This document shows, piece by piece, positions 22,862 to 36,801 of a stretch of 64,000 bases of DNA. Made by a program: the position numbers and the translations under genes. Positions within the stretch are counted from its first letter, which is position 1. Each line of letters opens with the position of its first letter. The stretch spans positions 36,948,590 through 37,012,589 of the forward strand of contig NC_081543.1 of the NCBI RefSeq assembly GCF_901000735.1. The letters run 5' to 3'. Source of the DNA: Corylus avellana (Eukaryota; Streptophyta; Magnoliopsida; Fagales; Betulaceae). Below the pieces are notes generated by a model that saw only the letters and a program-made list of their open reading frames with translations, had not been told where the DNA came from and ran no database searches.

Positions 22862-23810
22862 TCATTGGAATTAATAAGAATTCTGCGGTTGTGATGATCA
22901 TAGCATGAGAATATCTTACAGCCTTGAAAGATTACCACCCCCTTTACCTCCTCTGCATTGTTCATTGAATAAACTTCATAATATTTAGAAAGTGAATCAG
23001 ATTGTTACAGGTAAACGTGGGTATTTATTTTTTCATGTTTGAAGTGTATTTATTTTTTCTGCTGCTGCAAATGCAGATCAAGGACGCTTATACGCTCAAA
23101 TTTTTCGAGGGAAGTATCGAATGGAATTACCTGGATACAATTTGATGGAACCATATTAGCATATGAATGTAAGATGTTCATTGCTGCCACAGAAATACTC
23201 AAGACCGCAGAAATGATAGAAGTCTCTTTATCTTTGTTTTGTCTTTTTTTTTTTGTTTTTTTTTTTGTTTTTTTCACTGAAATTTCTATATACATGGATG
23301 AACTCATCCTTGGCTTTTTGATATGATGGCATGAAATATCCATATGGAAAGTAATTTGACTTCAGTTGTAAATATGCTGATCAGACAGTACAAAAGGAAG
23401 GCAATCAACTAGAAATTTCCATGTTAACACTTCATTAATTTCAGTGCTCTTGAAGTTTTGATATGGTCTGGGAAATCTCATACGTTTTTAATTCACTTTC
23501 ACAATCTTGAAAGAGAAATTTGGTCAGTGAGGAGATGCAAGCAGCCATGGGGACAGCAACCTCCACTTTTACCCCAACAATCTCCTTGATTTTATGGCAT
23601 ATTGTATTTGGAATTCGAGTTGCTCAATTAGTGATATTCTTACACATGCTACCCTTGATTTTTCAGAGTCCATAGTTGAGCTCGATTGTATATTTGGGCA
23701 ATATTTATGTAGTCTTTTGCAATTATTCTCATTATGTAACTACAACCCATGACAGAAATGCAATGTAAGAAAAGATTGATACAAGTTACAGTAGTAATGA
23801 TTCTACAGAG
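22862..23810 (+). pseudogene. Relic B of the 14-kb gene: intron 6, exon 7 and 3' flank
   Basis: From GGAATTAATAAGAATTCTGC the sequence follows 14520 onward: same intron, same AATGCAG acceptor, then an exon 7 piece at 23077 starting IKDAYTLKFFE. About 75 bases between two TTCGAG words are missing, and the frame ends at a TGA after YLDTI. Further homology runs through the 3' spacer to P450 copy 2. Only the last exon survives. Confidence 0.85.
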
Positions 23811-24669
23811 CTAACATAGTTTCCTTGGCACAAGTTTGATTGGTAAACCTTGAGTTGGTATTGGAATGGGATCTCTGCTGAAAGAATTGTCTGAGCATAG
23901 CTTCCATGTGAACTGAGTTACCAGATAATGAATTGTGACAAGGGTTTCGATTCTTGCAAACTCATATCCTGGACATATTCGAGGACCTCCTCCGAATGCA
24001 ACAAACGAGTAGGGTGGAACCGATGCTTGGTTCTCGAATCTACTTGGGTCAAACTTTGACGGTTCTTGGAATATGCTATTGTCCATATGGGTCATTGGTG
24101 TAGTCTAGAATATCTGCATGTCAAAATAGAAGGGTTTTAGTGATATATAGTGAGACAGCAAAGAGGAGACAAAGCTTTTACTTACTTGCCACCCTTTAGG
24201 AATTAGGTATCCACCATATTCAATATCTTTCAGAGCCTTCCTGAAGCCACCAAAGACAGGAGGAACCATCCTCAGTGTTTCCATTGCTACTCTCCAGGTG
24301 TACTTCATTTTAGTTAGGTCTTCCCACGTTAGAAACTCTCCCAAGGGCTTGGTCTTTGCTATCTCTTCATGTTCTACAAAATCATGAGCATCCCACTCAT
24401 CATTCTTATTTGAGCAGAGTATAACAAAACCAAACCACTTTATGAGTTCTCTCAATCCATTTCCTCTTATTTGCTTAGCCTTTTTCATTGTCACCAAGTT
24501 TTCCCAAATCTTGCAATTGTCACTGTTTATTTGAACAACAAGAGATCTCCTCTGAATAAACAACTGGAGGCAAGCCAAATCCCCCACTACAAGTTTACAA
24601 CAGGGTTTAAAACTATGGTCTCCTGTATTTTCTATTCAAGGCAACTTGATCTTAAGCTATCATCATTGC

Positions 24670-24707
<38 letters not shown>

Positions 24708-25982
24708 ATTTATACCTTGAAGAACAGCTGCATACACAGCAGGTTCATTTGCTAGAAGCCTCATTATGAAAGTCATCAGAACAGATGAAGTATCGTGCCC
24801 TGCGACCATGACAAGCATGGCATTGTGCACAATCTCATTCTCTGTTAGTGCTTCTTCATTGTCCTCCTTGCGGATGCTAAGCAAACAAGTGATGAGATCT
24901 TGGTGAGGAGAGGCACCCTTCTGCTCAAGTTCCACTCTCTTCTCAATTATGAGGTCCTTAACCATGTTTTGAACCATTGCACTTGCTTTGAGGCCGCGGT
25001 TGTAGCGTGTGAAGGGCAAGTTAACTGGAACCGCCCACATCCCTACCAGCAACTCTCGGAAGCAAGCCACAAATTTATCTCTTCGAGCTCCTTGCTCAAC
25101 TCCGAATAGAAGAGAGCAAATTATGTTGAATGTGAGGGTCTTCATGAGGGGCAACACCTATCAGTAATACAAAATATTTTGTGAACAAAATGTTAGCCTG
25201 CACATCCCTGCAAGAACATTGCATATTTTGGGGTTTGTACAAAGGTAAATGCTATGCTGACAAGAAAGGGTGCAGTAGCCCATGGATCAGCCTTTGTTTA
25301 AAAATAAAATATCTAAGGAATACCAGACGTTGGCACGTCAGCATAGTAGAATAAGCCTTTAGCTCCATATGTGAAAAATTTTGAAGTTGATATGTTTATT
25401 TCCCAACCCAAATAATTCTCAAGGTAGGCCAGGATCTTATTCCAATACAATTTTCTTGTATGTTAATTTACCAAGAGAGTACTTTTTTGGGTAACATCAA
25501 CATACCTCAACTTGTTGCTTGCCTTGCCAATGCATCTCAAGGTGCTCCTTGACTTCTCCATCCATTTTCCTCACATACTGCTTTAAAGATTCAGGCTTTA
25601 AGAATGATAAAAGTGCACTTCTAATGCGCTTGTGATCTTCTCCACTCAGCTCGAATATATTCCGATCTCCCAAAATCATTTTAAGTGACTGATTTAGTTG
25701 GCACTGGCCGGTGAATACAAACTTGTTTGCAGCCTGTCCAGAAATGAACACTGTTGGTTTACCAGAGAGGCTTAGTTTTGATATTGGACCATACTTTCTG
25801 ATTCTGTCTTCTAGCCATTTTTCTGCGGTGTTGGCACGCATGGCCCGAAGAAAGGAAAGGCTTTGGCCTAAAAAGGGTATTCCAAGTGACCCTGGAGGCA
25901 CCCTTTTTGATGATCTTCTTCCCTTTGTAAGGAGAAGGAAGATGGGTATGAGGAAGAGAAAGATAGACAGCAAAATATTCAT
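23811..25982 (-). pseudogene. CYP716-like cytochrome P450, copy 2 (stop codon before the haem site)
   Basis: Exons 25506-25982, 24716-25157, 24186-24373 and 23811-24113, with phase as in copy 3. Exon 1 has lost five codons in frame after KFVF (TGQCQ replaces the longer SDSSTIGYQ region). Exon 4 begins ATATTCTAG where other copies read ATATTCTGG or similar, so the conserved Trp codon is a stop at 24105-24107, ahead of the haem-binding FGGGPRICPGYE. All else reads open, including AGHDTSS and METLRM. The new TAG is itself a possible 3' splice site that would remove nine bases in frame, so a shortened functional protein cannot be excluded. Confidence 0.82.
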
Positions 25983-26809
25983 TATTTTAGTGTGGCTTTG
26001 GTGTATTGAAGTGAAAGGGGGTGTGGGGGGTTTAATAGATTGGTTTCAGAGAGATAGAGAGTTGATGATGCAGGACATGCGTTTAACAGAGTGAAAGGCC
26101 TTTAAAATAAGTTCAGAGAAGGAACTGGATTTTTTTTGTCTTTGGTTTCTTGTCAGCTTCTAAGAGATTGAAAGGTTTAAATGTTCCATCACTCTGTCCT
26201 TGAATGATCAGATGAAAAAGTCTTCATTGTAATGTCCAACAGATTTGTTGGCTGGTTGGTCTGATAAATCCTAAATGCCAAAACTATGAAGACACACCTT
26301 ATGTTTTTTTTATTTTTACAAAAAAATTTATTTCCCTTTCTTTTGATCGCTTGTTTGTGGATTTGGCACCTTTCTCTCGCAGTTATGCTCTGTTCCTTTT
26401 CTGTTTGCCTTTTTGTTTTTCTACCTGGTTTCTTGATTGCCTTGGGAATCCCGCTTCGGAGATGATGATTGTCTTTAGGTTTGGGATCCACTCTAGATTT
26501 AAGTTCAATGTAGCTCTTGTGTTGCTAGAAAACTTGGAAAAAGGTCCAAGTAGTATACAGAAAACTAGGAAGGGGATGATTTCTACTTATATTTAATTAC
26601 TTATATAAGCAATGAATATTTACTTCAATTGTAATTCTCCTCTTGTGTTGTGTTGCAATTCTCCCATTTAAATTGTAAACTATGGATATTTATTTAAAGT
26701 AGAGAAATATTTAGAAAGTTTGATGTTTGATGCTTTTGGAAAGTGGCTAGCTAAAATAACAAAAGTGAATGTTCTTAACCAAAATTTAGCTAAACTTTGA
26801 CTAGCTCAC
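25983..26809. other. 5' flank of P450 copy 2 and unit joint
   Basis: Up to about 26340 matches the P450 5' flanks. About 26345-26430 matches the intron-1 segment of the 14-kb gene (TTGTTTGTGGATTTGGCACC), marking a unit joint. The remainder to 26810 is AT-rich with no gene. Confidence 0.55.
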
Positions 26810-27579
26810 TAAGAATGCTCATATAAGCTCAAATTTTTCAAGAACAATTCAAGCCGCCTGCCAAAGTGGTAAAATTCGAAGGAACCCTATCTACATATGA
26901 ATGAAAGATGTCCATCTTTGCAACCGAAATACTCAAGAACACAGAATTGCTAGAAGTCTCTGATTTATTTATTTATTTTTCACTGGAATTTTTACACTTG
27001 GATGACCTAATCCCTGGCTTTTTAGCTAGTAGGTCTACTCTGTATGCTATTGTTTGAAATGATGGCATGAAAGAACCAAATGGAAAGTATTTTGATTTCA
27101 GTTGTTAATATGCCGATCAGACAGCACAAAAGGAAGGCAATCAACTATTAAATTGTTGTACAATATACATGAAAGCAAGAAATTTTCATGTTAATGCTTC
27201 ATTAATTTCAGTGCTCTTGAAGTTTTGATATGCTCAGGGAAATCTCATACGTTTTTAACTCACTTTCACAATCTTGAAAGAGAAACTTGGTCAGTCAAGA
27301 GATGCAAGCAGCCATGGGGACAGCAACTTCCACTTTTACCCCAACAATCTCCTTGATTTTATGGCATGTTGTATTTGGAATTCGAGTTGCTCAATTACTG
27401 CATATTCTTACGCATGCTACCCTTGATTTTTCATAGTCCATAGGCGAGCTCGATTGTATATTTAGGCTATATTTATGTAGTCTTTTGCAATTATTCTCAT
27501 TATGTAATTACAACTCATGACAGAAATGCAATGTAAGACAAGCATTGATACCAGTTACAGTAGTAAAGATCCTACAGGG
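26810..27579 (+). pseudogene. Relic C of the 14-kb gene: exon 7 piece and 3' flank
   Basis: Starts inside exon 7 (ATAAGCTCAAATTTTTC, AATTCAAGCCGCCTGCC), with an internal deletion after CAAAGTGG. It then keeps the 3' end of the exon (ATGAATGAAAGATGTCC, ACAGAATTGCTAG) and the convergent 3' spacer up to P450 copy 3. No open frame of use. Confidence 0.85.
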
Positions 27580-28579
27580 CTAACATAGTTTTCTTGGCAC
27601 AAGTTTGATTGGTAGACCTTGAGTTGGTATCGGCGTGGGATCCCTGCTGAAAGAATTGTCTGCGCATAGCTTCCATGTGAACTGGGTTACCAGATAATGA
27701 ATTGTGACAAGGGTTTCGAGCCTTGCAAACTCATATCCTGGACATATTCGAGGACCTCCTCCGAATGCAATGAACGAGTAGGGTGGAACCGATGATTGGT
27801 TCTCAAATCTACTTGGGTCAAACTTTGACGGTTCAGGGAATATGCTATTGTCCATGTGGGTCATTGGTGAAGTCCAGAGTATCTGAATGTCAAAATAGAG
27901 TAGTATCAATTGTATAATTGTTTCAAAGAGTGATATATAGTGGGACAACAAAGAGGGGACAAAGCTTTTACTTACTTGCCACCCTTTCGGAATTAAGTAT
28001 CCACCATACTCAATATCTTTCAGGGCCTTCCTGAAGTTACCAAAGGCAGGAGGAACCATCCTCAGAGTTTCCATTGCTACTCTCCAAGTGTACTTCATTT
28101 TGGCTATGTCTTCCCATGTTAGAAACTCTCCCGACGGTTTGGTCTTTGCTATTTCTTCCTGTTCTGCAAAATCATGACCATCTCACTCATTAGTCTTATT
28201 AGAGCAGAGTTTAAATGAACTGAACCATTTTATGAGTTCTCTCAATCCATTTTCTTTGATTTGTTTTGCCTAATTCATTGCGCTCTCAAGACGGGATTTG
28301 CCTTTCCTCCAGTTATTTAGTCATTCGAGATTTCCTGTTAATCAAATGAATGGTGAAGATTGTAAGACGAAACTTAGCCTTTACCAATGTCACTGAGTTT
28401 TCTCATAATCTTGTAATCTTCACTGTTTATTTGAACAATAAGATATCTCTAGTGATTAAATAACTGGAGTCTGGAGGCTAGTCAAATTCCTCAGGACAAG
28501 TTTACAACGGGATTTAGAACCATGGTCTATTGTGTATTCTTTTCTAGGTAACTTGATCTTAAGCTTTCACCATTGCATT

Positions 28580-28612
<33 letters not shown>

Positions 28613-29839
28613 GCATACCTTGAAGAACAGCTGCATACACAGTAGGTTCATTTGCTAGAAACCTTATCATGAAAGTCATTAGAACAGATGAAGTATCGTG
28701 TCCTGCAACCATGACAAGCATGACATTGTGCACAATCTCATTCTCTGTTACTGCTTCTTCATTGTCCTCCTTGCACATGCCAAGCAAACAAGTGATGAGG
28801 TCTTGGTGAGGAGAAGCACCCTTCTGCTCAACTTCTACTCTCTTCTCACATATCAAGTCCTTAACCATGTTTTGAACCGTTGCACTTGCTCTGAGGCCAC
28901 GCCTGTAGCGTGTGAAGGGCAAGTTAATTGGAACTGACCACATCCCTTCTATCATCTCTTGGAAGCAAGCCACAAATTTATCTCTTCTAGCTCCTCGCTC
29001 AACTCCAAATAGAAGAGAGCAAATTATGTTGAATGTGAGGGTCTTCATGAGGGGCAACACCTATTAGTAATACAAAACATAAGGTTTGCCGGCACATCCC
29101 TGCAAGAACTAGGCTTGTTTTTGGCGGGTTTGTACAAATGTCACCCTTGTACCTTAATGTGGATGTAAATTTCCTCCAATTTTCAGTTTAAACAACTAAC
29201 CCCTGAACATGAGGTTTGTGAAAACTTAATTTTTTAAGTTAGAATTTCTATTCAAAAGTAACAGATAGAATGTTCATTTGGTTTAGTGGTTTCAAAATGT
29301 GCAGTTTGACTTGCCTTTTTAAAACGGTAAAAAATCTACATATATACCTGAACCTGTTGCTTGCCTTGCCAATGCATCTCAAGGTGCTGCTTGACTTCTC
29401 CATCCATTTTCCCCACATACTGCTTTAATGATTCAGGCTTTAAGAACGATACAAGTACGCCTCTAACACGCTTGTGATCTTCACCACTGAGGTCGAATAG
29501 ATTCCGATCGCCCAAAATCATTCGAAATGAGTGATTTTGCTGGTAACCAATTGTGCTGCTATCACTAGTGAATACAAATTTGTTTGCAGCCTGTCCATAA
29601 ATGAACACTGTTGGTTTACCAAAGAGGCTTAGCTTTGATATTGGACCATACTTTCTGATTCTTTCTTCTAGCCATTTTTCTGCAGTGTTGGCACGCATGG
29701 CCTGAAGAAAGGCAAGGCTTTGGCCTACAAAGGGTATTCCAAGTGACCCTGGAGGCACCCTTTTTGATGATCTTTTTCCCCTTGTAAGGAGAAGGAAGAT
29801 GGGTATGAGGAAGAGAAAGGTAGCCAGGAAAATATTCAT
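27580..29839 (-). CDS. CYP716-like cytochrome P450, copy 3 (the intact copy)
   Basis: Four exons: 29348-29839, 28619-29060, 27976-28163 and 27580-27882, giving 474 residues with no lesion. A hydrophobic anchor covers residues 3-20, then the basic RGKRSSKR and the hinge PPGSLGIPFVGQS. Later landmarks are AGHDTSS (283-289, I-helix), METLRM (E343 and R346, K-helix ExxR), FDPSRF (395-400) and FGGGPRICPG with haem ligand C421. Length and motifs fit clan 85, most like CYP716 enzymes, which in plants often oxidise terpenoids. The substrate here is unknown. It is an ER-membrane enzyme by its anchor. It is the only one of five tandem copies without a visible defect. Confidence 0.9.
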
Positions 29840-30356
29840 TGTTGTTTTGTGGCTATGGTGTATAATGTATTGAAGGGAAAGAGGCCGTGAGGGAGGTTTA
29901 ATAGATTGGTTTCATAGAGAAAAAGAGAGAGATAGAGAGTTGATGATTCAAGATATGCGTTTAAGAGAGTGGTAGGCCATTAAAATAAGTTCAGAGTAGG
30001 AACTTGATTTCTTTTTTCTTTGGTTTCTTGTTCTCTATGTCAACTTTTAAGAGAGTTGATGATGCAGCATCCTCGAATGATCAGATGAAAAACTCTTCTT
30101 CTTTGAAAAAAGTGAAATTCATTGATTAAAAATTGTTGTGGGCCCCTAATAATAATTATTGTAGTTTATTAATATTTGTTTAGCAGGTGTTTAGTTTGTC
30201 TTATTTACTTGTCCTTATTAATGTTATCACGTGTAAGTGTCTTCCATCTTACCTTCTGGTGTGGATGGTTGTGGCCTTGTGGGGTAGCAGTTGGGTCATT
30301 CCATGTGAAATGGGACACTCAGTTGCAGTTATCAGTGCATCATGTGTAGAGCAATG

Positions 30357-30518
30357 CTATAAACTCAATTATTAGACAATTTATCTACAATTGTGCTGAC
30401 GTGGAGTGCCTATAAACCATTAATCAACATTTATTAAAAAAAGTTCATAAATTCAATGGTTTATGGGCACTCCACATAGGCCAAGTTGTACATAAATTCT
30501 ATAAGAGTTGAGCTTTTA
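30357..30518. mobile_element. Small foldback MITE
   Basis: The left half (ACAATTTATCTACAATTGTG, GTGGAGTGCCTATAAACCATT) is the reverse complement, with few changes, of the right half (AATGGTTTATGGGCACTCCAC, TTGTACATAAATTCTATA). The inverted repeats are about 55-60 bases with a short AT-rich centre. No clear target duplication was seen. Confidence 0.65.
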
Positions 30519-30577
30519 GATTTACTCTCTTGTAACTTATTCTTAATGAAAAGGCATCCAAAATTTTATTATTATTG

Positions 30578-30589
30578 TGGTATCAGAGC
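30578..30589 (+). other. Primer-binding-site-like sequence of an LTR retroelement
   Basis: TGGTATCAGAGC is the usual plant LTR-retrotransposon primer-binding site, complementary to initiator tRNA-Met. It follows TTATTATTATTG, which could be an LTR end. No gag or pol coding sequence follows, so only a relic could be present. Confidence 0.5.
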
Positions 30590-30884
30590 AGGTCATGGAA
30601 TTTGATTCTTGTTTGAACTTTGAAGATGCATGTAGTATTTTATTCTCAAGTCTTGCATTAAAAAGGAAGAACTATTTTATTCAAAAAAAAAAAAAGGAAG
30701 AACTATTGAAGTAAAATATCGTTTTCTTCTTCATATTTACCATCTTTCCTTTCTGTTATTTAAAAAATAAATGAAGGCCCGTTGAACATTCAGTGGTGAT
30801 CGGTTGAAGGATTTATCCATCCCGCAGATATTCAATTTTTATTTCTTTGATTTGATTGCTTTAAGGGTGCCGTTCCAGTCAGTT

Positions 30885-31140
30885 GCTTCATTAGCGCCCA
30901 TATGAGAGTGAAATTTAATGAGACTGCTTCATGGGGAGTATGCAAAGAGCATGGATGGCAAACCGTGTGGTTATCATAATATGGAATTCAGTTGAATAGA
31001 CACCATAGACAGGAACCATCCATCCATCTCCCTTGGGGATGCTCTTGAAGGCTTCTGCTATCATATATAATAAATATATGATTATGTAATTACGACTCAT
31101 GACAGAAATGCTATGTAAGATAAGCATGATACCAGTTACA
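30885..31140 (+). pseudogene. Relic D of the 14-kb gene: exon 4 piece
   Basis: AGTGAAATTTAATGAGACTGC, then ATGCAAAGAGCATGGATGG, GTTATCATAATATG and GGGGATGCTC follow exon 4 (12920-13097) with indels and stops. Near 31045 the sequence jumps straight to the 3' flank of P450 copy 4, so exons 5-7 are gone in this unit. Confidence 0.85.
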
Positions 31141-31160
31141 GTAGAAAAGATCTTACAGAG

Positions 31161-31990
31161 CTAACATAGTTTTCTTGGCACAAGTTTGATTGGTAGACCT
31201 TGAGTTGGTACTGGCAGGGGATCCCTGCTGAAAGAATTGTCTGCACATAGCTTCCATGTGAACCGAGTTACAAGATAATGAATTGTGACAAGGGTTTCAA
31301 TTCTTGCAAACTCATATCCTGGACATATTCGAGTACCTCCTCCAAATGCAACGAACGGTGGAACCGATGCTTGGTTCTCAAATCTACTTGGGTCAAACTT
31401 TGATGGTTCTGGGAATATGTTACTGTCCATATGAGTCATTGGCATAGCCCAGAATATCTGAATGTCAAAATAGAGGGGTTCCAGTTTTATAATTGTTTCA
31501 AAGAGTAATATGTAGTGGGACAACAAAGAGGAAACAGAGCTTTTACTTACTTGCCATCCTTTAGGAATTAGGTATCCACCATATTCAATATCTTTTAGGG
31601 CCTTCCTAAAGCCACCAAAGACAGGAGGAAACATCCTCAGTGTTTCCATTGCTACTCTCCAGGTGTACTTCATTTTGGATAGGTCTTCCCAGGTTAAACT
31701 CTCCTGAGGGCTTGGTCTTTGCTATCTCTTCATGATCTACAAAATCATGAACATCCCTCTCATAAGTCTTATTTGAGCAAGGTTTAACAGAACTTAACCA
31801 TTTTATAAGTTCTCTCAATCCATTCTTTTTTATTTTCTTTGCCTAATTCATTGTTCTCTAAAGAAGCTAGACATTTGGCTTGCCTCAAGTTATTTATCAC
31901 TTGAGATTTCCTGTTGTTCAAATAAACAGTCAAGATTGTAGAACGAATCTTAGCTTTTATCATTGTCACTAAGTTTTCCCCAAATGCAGA
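31161..31990 (-). pseudogene. CYP716-like cytochrome P450, copy 4 (3' half only)
   Basis: Only exon 4 (31161-31457) and exon 3 (31551-31736) remain, plus intron-2 sequence to about 31990. Exon 3 lacks two bases in the GEFLTWED region, which shifts the frame. Exon 4 has lost two codons (VPPFVAFGG for VPPYSFVAFGG) and has FGGGTRICPG, a Thr in place of the usual Pro two positions before the haem Cys. Near 31993 intron 2 joins directly to P450 5'-flank sequence (TTTAATAGATTGGTTTCAGAG), so one deletion removed exons 1 and 2. Confidence 0.9.
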
Positions 31991-32479
31991 TCAAGGGGGG
32001 TTTAATAGATTGGTTTCAGAGTGAGAGAGAGATAGAGAGTTGGTTTAAGAGAGTGATAGGCCATTGAAATAAGTTCAGAGTAGGAACTGGACTTCTTTTT
32101 TCTTTTGTTTCTTGTTCTCTATGTTAACTTTGATCGGATGAAATAGTCTTCTTCATTGAAATAAGTGAAATTCATTGATTAATGATTGTTATGAGCCTAA
32201 TAATAATTATTGTATTTTATTAATATTTGTTTAGTAGGTGCTTAGTCAGTTAGTTGTCTTATTAATTACTTGTCCTTGTTAACGCTATCACGTGTAAGTG
32301 TCTTTAATTTAATTAAACATCCTTTGGTCTTCCATCTTACCTTCTGGTGTGGATGATCGTGGGGTAGCCGTTGGAACTTGGGTCAATGCATGAAGTGCCA
32401 CAAGGAGGGTCTGGCCTCTTGAAATGCTAAAATTATTAACAATTTATAAATATTTTTCAAATATCCAGGACTATTACAC
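31991..32479. other. 5' flank of P450 copy 4
   Basis: Continues the P450 5'-flank homology (TTTAATAGATTGGTTTC, then AAGTTCAGAGTAGGAAC) and the segment shared with 30120-30300. No gene. Confidence 0.6.
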
Positions 32480-33420
32480 CATGTGTTGTAGACCAAATTG
32501 AGAATCAAGATCATATTTTAGTGGATGGGTTTTGATGCTGCTCGTTTGTTTAATGATTATGCTATGGAGTGCTGTATTCAAACAAAGTAGTTCCTCTTCT
32601 AGGGATTATTTGCAACCTTGCTTTCATATTAAGTTGGCCATTTTAACTGGTTCTAAGGCCTTTTTTTTAAAAAAAAAATAAAAAATAAAATCAGATCATA
32701 TTAAAAATCTTATAATTCTTTATATGTCATGATAAATAGAATGATGAGCCAAAGCATATTATGCATGGAAAGCATATAGTTTATTGAATTCTAGGGGGAC
32801 GAGCCAAAGCATCCCATAAATTTATAATTTAGTTTTCAATAAAAGGCCTTATATTTACCATCATATCCATGACATGCAAGCTCATGTTTTGGATATTTGA
32901 CCTCTTGTAGGTCATTTCAATCTTCAAATCTAGAGTGCTTTTCTGGGACATATAATCCTTAGTAGTGGCACCACTTCTCTCTTTGAAAAAAATCATGTTT
33001 TAGCCATGCTTCTTTGATCCACTTAAGTTTATTGTTCTGCATCTTAGTTCAATTTGCAGAAGCACTATCCCCATTGATTGATTATACATTTTCCCCCTTG
33101 ATTTTCTTATTTTCAAGTTTCATCAAACAATATTGCTCTAAAAGAAAGCAAATGATTATCTCTCTTTTTTTCATCAAGCTCTGAAGTCCCCCATTGTTAC
33201 TAATCAGATGAATTTACAGTTTCCCATAAATGAAGTTAAGTTGCATATCTTGAATTTGAGTTGGGTATGAGACTATGAAGGCTAGCTACTTTCCTATGTA
33301 ACTATGATATGGAGTTAATGTGCAAGTGTTTTTCCCATCTTTTTTCGTTGTAGGGTTAAGACCTTGGGGTGCTCATGGTAAGTATATTTGAAATTGCCTA
33401 AACTATACTCTTGAAGGCTT
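32480..33420 (+). pseudogene. Relic E of the 14-kb gene: pieces of introns 1 and 3 and the edges of exon 4
   Basis: About 32488-32600 follows the end of intron 1 (GGTTTTGATGCTGCTC, GGAGTGCTGTATTCAAACAAAG). About 32880-33355 follows intron 3 (TCTTGTAGGTCATTTCAA, GACATATAATCCTTAGTAGTGGC). The acceptor GTTGTAGGG is kept, but the body of exon 4 is deleted, leaving only its end (GGTGCTCATGGTAAGTAT). The intervening 32605-32880 is AT-rich insertion material. Confidence 0.8.
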
Positions 33421-33526
33421 CTGCTATTATATATAATAAATATATGATTATGTAATTACGACTCATGACAGAAATGCTATGTAAGAAAAGCATGATACCA
33501 GTTACAGTAGAAAACATCTTACAGAG

Positions 33527-35660
<2,134 letters not shown>

Positions 35661-36801
35661 TTTTCTTCTGTGGCTTTGGTGTATTGAAGTGAAAGGGGGT
35701 GTGGGGAGGTTTAATGGATTGGTTTCAGAGAAAAAGAGAGTTGATGATGCAAGACATGCGTTTAAGAGAGTGAAAGGCCTTTAAAATAAGTTCAGAGAAG
35801 GAACTGGATTTCTTTTGTCTTTGGTTTCTTGTTCTTTATGTCAGCTTTTAGGTTGTCTTTGCCCTCTAGGCCAAATGTTCCATTTCTGTGTCAGGAAGAA
35901 TTCTTAAAAAAACCCCAAACCCGCCTAACCTCTTCTTTGGAAAGACATGCGAACAGACTCTTTGTTTATTTTAGTGATCACTCATTTAATAATAGATTTA
36001 AGAACTATAATGTCTGAAATGTTCCACACTCTTTGTTGTGGGAAATTGTTTGTATTATAATGCTCTTACAAAGTTGATTACAATTCATCTTATCACATCA
36101 ACTTCTTTACCTCTTCTTTGAACTGGTGGTTGGTTATTGTTATCTTGCTTCTTGGATTTTGCAGATTGTTGTTCAACTTTATCTTTATCCTTCTCTTCAA
36201 CTTCAGCTTGATGCTTATCTGATTGTTTGGAGGATGGCGTCTTAATGTTTATTAACAACAGGAAAAAGTGTCCTTGTTACAAATACAAGGAGAGGAGCTA
36301 ATGGTGGATCAACAGATGAGATGAAAAAGTCTTCTTCATTGTTATGTCCAACACATTTGTCGGCTGGTTGGTCTGATGATCTTAGATGCCAAAAGCATGA
36401 AGACAAGTTTTGTTTTTTATTTCCCTTTCTCAGGGCGATCTTGAACCAAATTTAAAACGAATACTCCATGCGAATGGATCTTTTATTGGCAAATGTGCGA
36501 CTGATTGAGACCTTAACTATGTTTATTAATGGTTTTGAATTTTTTTTTTTTTTGTGATGAAGTCTAGAAATGTTTTTGGAGGGGATCTATATTTGAGAAA
36601 ATGTTTTTTTTATGGGATCCAGTTAAAAAAAATGTTTGGTGGACTTTTTGGAAAGTGTTGTGTGTACTCGAAGAAATAAATACTAATGCTTATTTTGAGA
36701 AAGAGTAATGCTAAATGAGTTTTTGAAACCTAACCCAACATAGTTGTCTTTTTCTTTCTTTTGTTAGTTTTGTAAAGGCTTGAGATTATAGCTTCTTACA
36801 A
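35661..36801. other. 5' flank of P450 copy 5 and spacer
   Basis: P450 5'-flank homology continues to about 36440 with an insertion at about 35850-36300 that holds the charged ORF piece described separately. Unlike copies 1 and 2, no intron-1 segment of the 14-kb gene follows, so this is the outer edge of the array. Confidence 0.5.
36102..36242 (-). other. Short charged reading frame, possibly a relic last exon
   Basis: The minus strand reads about 45 codons without a stop, rich in Lys, Glu and Gln (KQSDKHQAEVEEKDKDK, then QPPVQRRGKEVDVIR), ending at TGA. An AAG that could act as a splice acceptor lies just before it. I do not recognise the protein. The composition differs from the surrounding AT-rich DNA. 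Confidence 0.35.

Larger units (their letters stand above)
29840..30884. other. 5' flank of P450 copy 3 and spacer
   Basis: Up to about 30110 matches the other P450 5' flanks. About 30120-30300 is copied near 32166-32390 (TAATAATAATTATTGTA, ATCACGTGTAAGTGTCTT). It also holds a MITE (30357-30518) and an LTR-element landmark at 30578. No gene. Confidence 0.55.
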
